Shown piece after piece: positions 12,669 to 13,812 of a stretch of 13,812 nucleotides of DNA (position 1 is its first letter; each line of letters starts with the position of its first letter). The position numbers and the translations under genes are program-made. The notes under the pieces were generated by a model. The model ran no database searches, was not told the origin of the DNA, and worked only from the letters and a program-made list of their open reading frames with translations. This stretch comes from Acidimicrobiia bacterium (GTDB lineage Bacteria > Actinomycetota > Acidimicrobiia > Spongiisociales > UBA5794), in assembly GCA_030598905.1 (NCBI GenBank), contig JAUVPA010000015.1, positions 1 to 13,812 on the forward strand, written 5' to 3'.

Positions 12669-13812
12669 ATGTCTTTTGAAGCGTGGCTGACTGTCGCCGT
12701 GATCGTCGTGTTGTTTGGCCTGTTGATCTGGGGCCGCTGGCCAACGTGGGCCGTGTTTGCCGGCCTGGTCGCGGTGATCATCACGCTCGACCTGGCCACC
12801 GAACCCGAGGCGCTCGCCGGGTTTGCCAACTCAGGCGTGCTCTCTGTGGTCGTCCTGTTCGTTGTGGCCGCGGGTATGTATCGAACGGGTGCGATATCTC
12901 TGATCATCTCGCTCGTTGTCGGCATGCCGGAGAGCGAGCGGGAAGCCAACCTGAAGATCCAGCCGCTGACGGCGACGGGGAGTGCGTTTCTCAACAACAC
13001 ACCGATCGTGGCCATGCTGGTCCCGGTCATCGAGGACCTCGGGCGTTCGGCCCGCCTCTCCGTGTCGAAGATCTATATGGCGGTGTCGTCGGCATCGATT
13101 CTCGGCGGTGCCTCCACGCTCATAGGCACCTCGACAAACCTCATCATCGCAGGGCTGGTGTTGAACGAGTTTGGTGAAGAACTCAGCATTTTCTTCCCGA
13201 CGCGGGTGGGTTTGCCTGCCGCAGTGCTCGGAGTCGCGTTTTTGATCTTCATCGGCAGCAGGCTTCTCGCAGAGCGGTCTCTTGGGGAGTCGGTTGAAGC
13301 AGCAGCGAGCCTCACCACCTACAGCAGCGAGTTCTTCCTCCCGGCCGGATCGTCGCTGGCGAACAAGACGCTCGCCGAGTCCGGGCTCGGCAACCCGCAC
13401 GGGGCCGAGCTGACTCGATTCGTCAGGGCGGATGCGAACGTCGATGTCATCGATGATCTCGTGCTCGAGGAAGGTGATGACCTGAGTTTCAAGGGGTCCA
13501 TCTCGGCCGTTCGTAACTTGTGGACCACCCTGGGTCTCGTCGCTGCGACGCCGAGGAATGAGACGGGAACGGAGTACGCGAACCGCCTTGCAGAGGGAGT
13601 GGTTGCAGTTGGCTCGCCGTTGGTGGGGATGCGTGCCGGCGATGCAAACTTGGGGGCCGAGAAGGTCGTCGCCATTTCGACAGGTGGATCTGCCGTCGAA
13701 GGCAGCCTTGCCGATCACTTCGTCGCAGTGGGCGACAACTTGGTTCTGGAGGTAGAGGAGGACTGGTTCGATCAATCACGCGATGAGGAACTCGCCCTTG
13801 TCAAGCGCCATC
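12669..13812 (+). CDS. SLC13-type permease with RCK_C (TrkA_C) domains, 5' part
   Basis: The frame is open from ATG 12669 to the window edge, 381 codons. The first about 85 residues contain three hydrophobic helices, followed by the transporter signatures SAFLNNTPIVAML (Asn109-Asn110-Thr111-Pro112) and ASILGGASTLIGTSTNLII (Gly153 to Asn157). These mark the ion/substrate sites of the SLC13/DASS and related ion transporter superfamily. From about residue 218 the soluble insert begins: an RCK_C domain (EFFLPAGSSLANKTLAESGL to LEEGDDLSFKG) and then a second one (AEGVVAVGSPLVGMRAGDANLG to DNLVLEVEED). This layout is typical of bacterial SLC13-family permeases resembling the sulfate/sodium SLT type; the second membrane half should follow outside the window. 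Substrate is unknown (dicarboxylate, sulfate or another anion). No clear Shine-Dalgarno site precedes the ATG, so a leaderless message is possible. Confidence 0.83.
   Translation, partial: MSFEAWLTVAVIVVLFGLLIWGRWPTWAVFAGLVAVIITLDLATEPEALAGFANSGVLSVVVLFVVAAGMYRTGAISLIISLVVGMPESEREANLKIQPLTATGSAFLNNTPIVAMLVPVIEDLGRSARLSVSKIYMAVSSASILGGASTLIGTSTNLIIAGLVLNEFGEELSIFFPTRVGLPAAVLGVAFLIFIGSRLLAERSLGESVEAAASLTTYSSEFFLPAGSSLANKTLAESGLGNPHGAELTRFVRADANVDVIDDLVLEEGDDLSFKGSISAVRNLWTTLGLVAATPRNETGTEYANRLAEGVVAVGSPLVGMRAGDANLGAEKVVAISTGGSAVEGSLADHFVAVGDNLVLEVEEDWFDQSRDEELALVKRH

Noticed and set aside
12831..13775. Minus-strand open frame of 314 codons near the right edge
   Set aside because: The plus strand carries an uninterrupted SLC13-type permease with RCK_C domains, so the antisense frame is a shadow.

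Overview
The window is GC-rich, tightly packed chromosomal DNA with GTG starts and 4-base ATGA/GTGA stop-start overlaps. This fits a high-GC actinobacterium. An Acidimicrobiia-like lineage is possible, but that is an impression from gene style and no marker gene is present. No tRNA, rRNA, CRISPR array, insertion sequence or phage gene was seen. The longest stretch without a gene is 162 bases (351-512).

Layout. (1) Positions 1-350 hold the 3' end of a DM13-domain protein, followed by a symmetric inverted repeat. (2) Positions 513-1732 hold an orphan ParA/MinD-type ATPase translationally coupled to an 87-residue protein of unknown function. (3) Positions 1808-2908 encode a secreted coiled-coil plus LytM (M23) murein hydrolase. 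(4) Positions 2923-6076 form a complete divergent zinc-uptake locus. The permease (AztB-like) and lipoprotein binding protein (AztC-like) are on the minus strand; a Fur-family regulator (Zur-like) and the ATPase (AztA-like) are on the plus strand. The 74-base divergent region carries two copies of TGAGAATCAT exactly 21 bases apart, a good candidate for a shared Zur operator. (5) Positions 6152-8899 encode a P-type ATPase in the P2 style whose usual ion-binding acidic residues in M4, M5 and M6 are replaced. (6) Positions 8918-12081 form a molybdate-uptake locus: a PadR-family regulator on the minus strand and modA-modB-modC on the plus strand. They share a 21-base perfect palindrome over the divergent start region. 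modA has no ATG/GTG/TTG start in a sensible place and appears to begin at CTG. (7) Positions 12199-12567 encode a small VOC/glyoxalase-fold protein. (8) From 12669 to the window end is an SLC13-type permease with inserted RCK_C (TrkA_C) domains, cut by the window edge.

How the genes work together. The central 9 kb is mostly metal and oxyanion transport: a zinc ABC importer with its probable metal sensor, a cation pump, and a molybdate ABC importer with its probable regulator, then a further anion-type permease. The two importers are each arranged around one compact, symmetric regulatory region.

I did not find a clearly new multi-gene system. The points most worth following are the P-type ATPase with non-canonical membrane motifs, the two operator-like regulatory regions, the apparent CTG start of modA, the histidine-rich tail of AztA, and the ParA/87-residue pair without a ParB.
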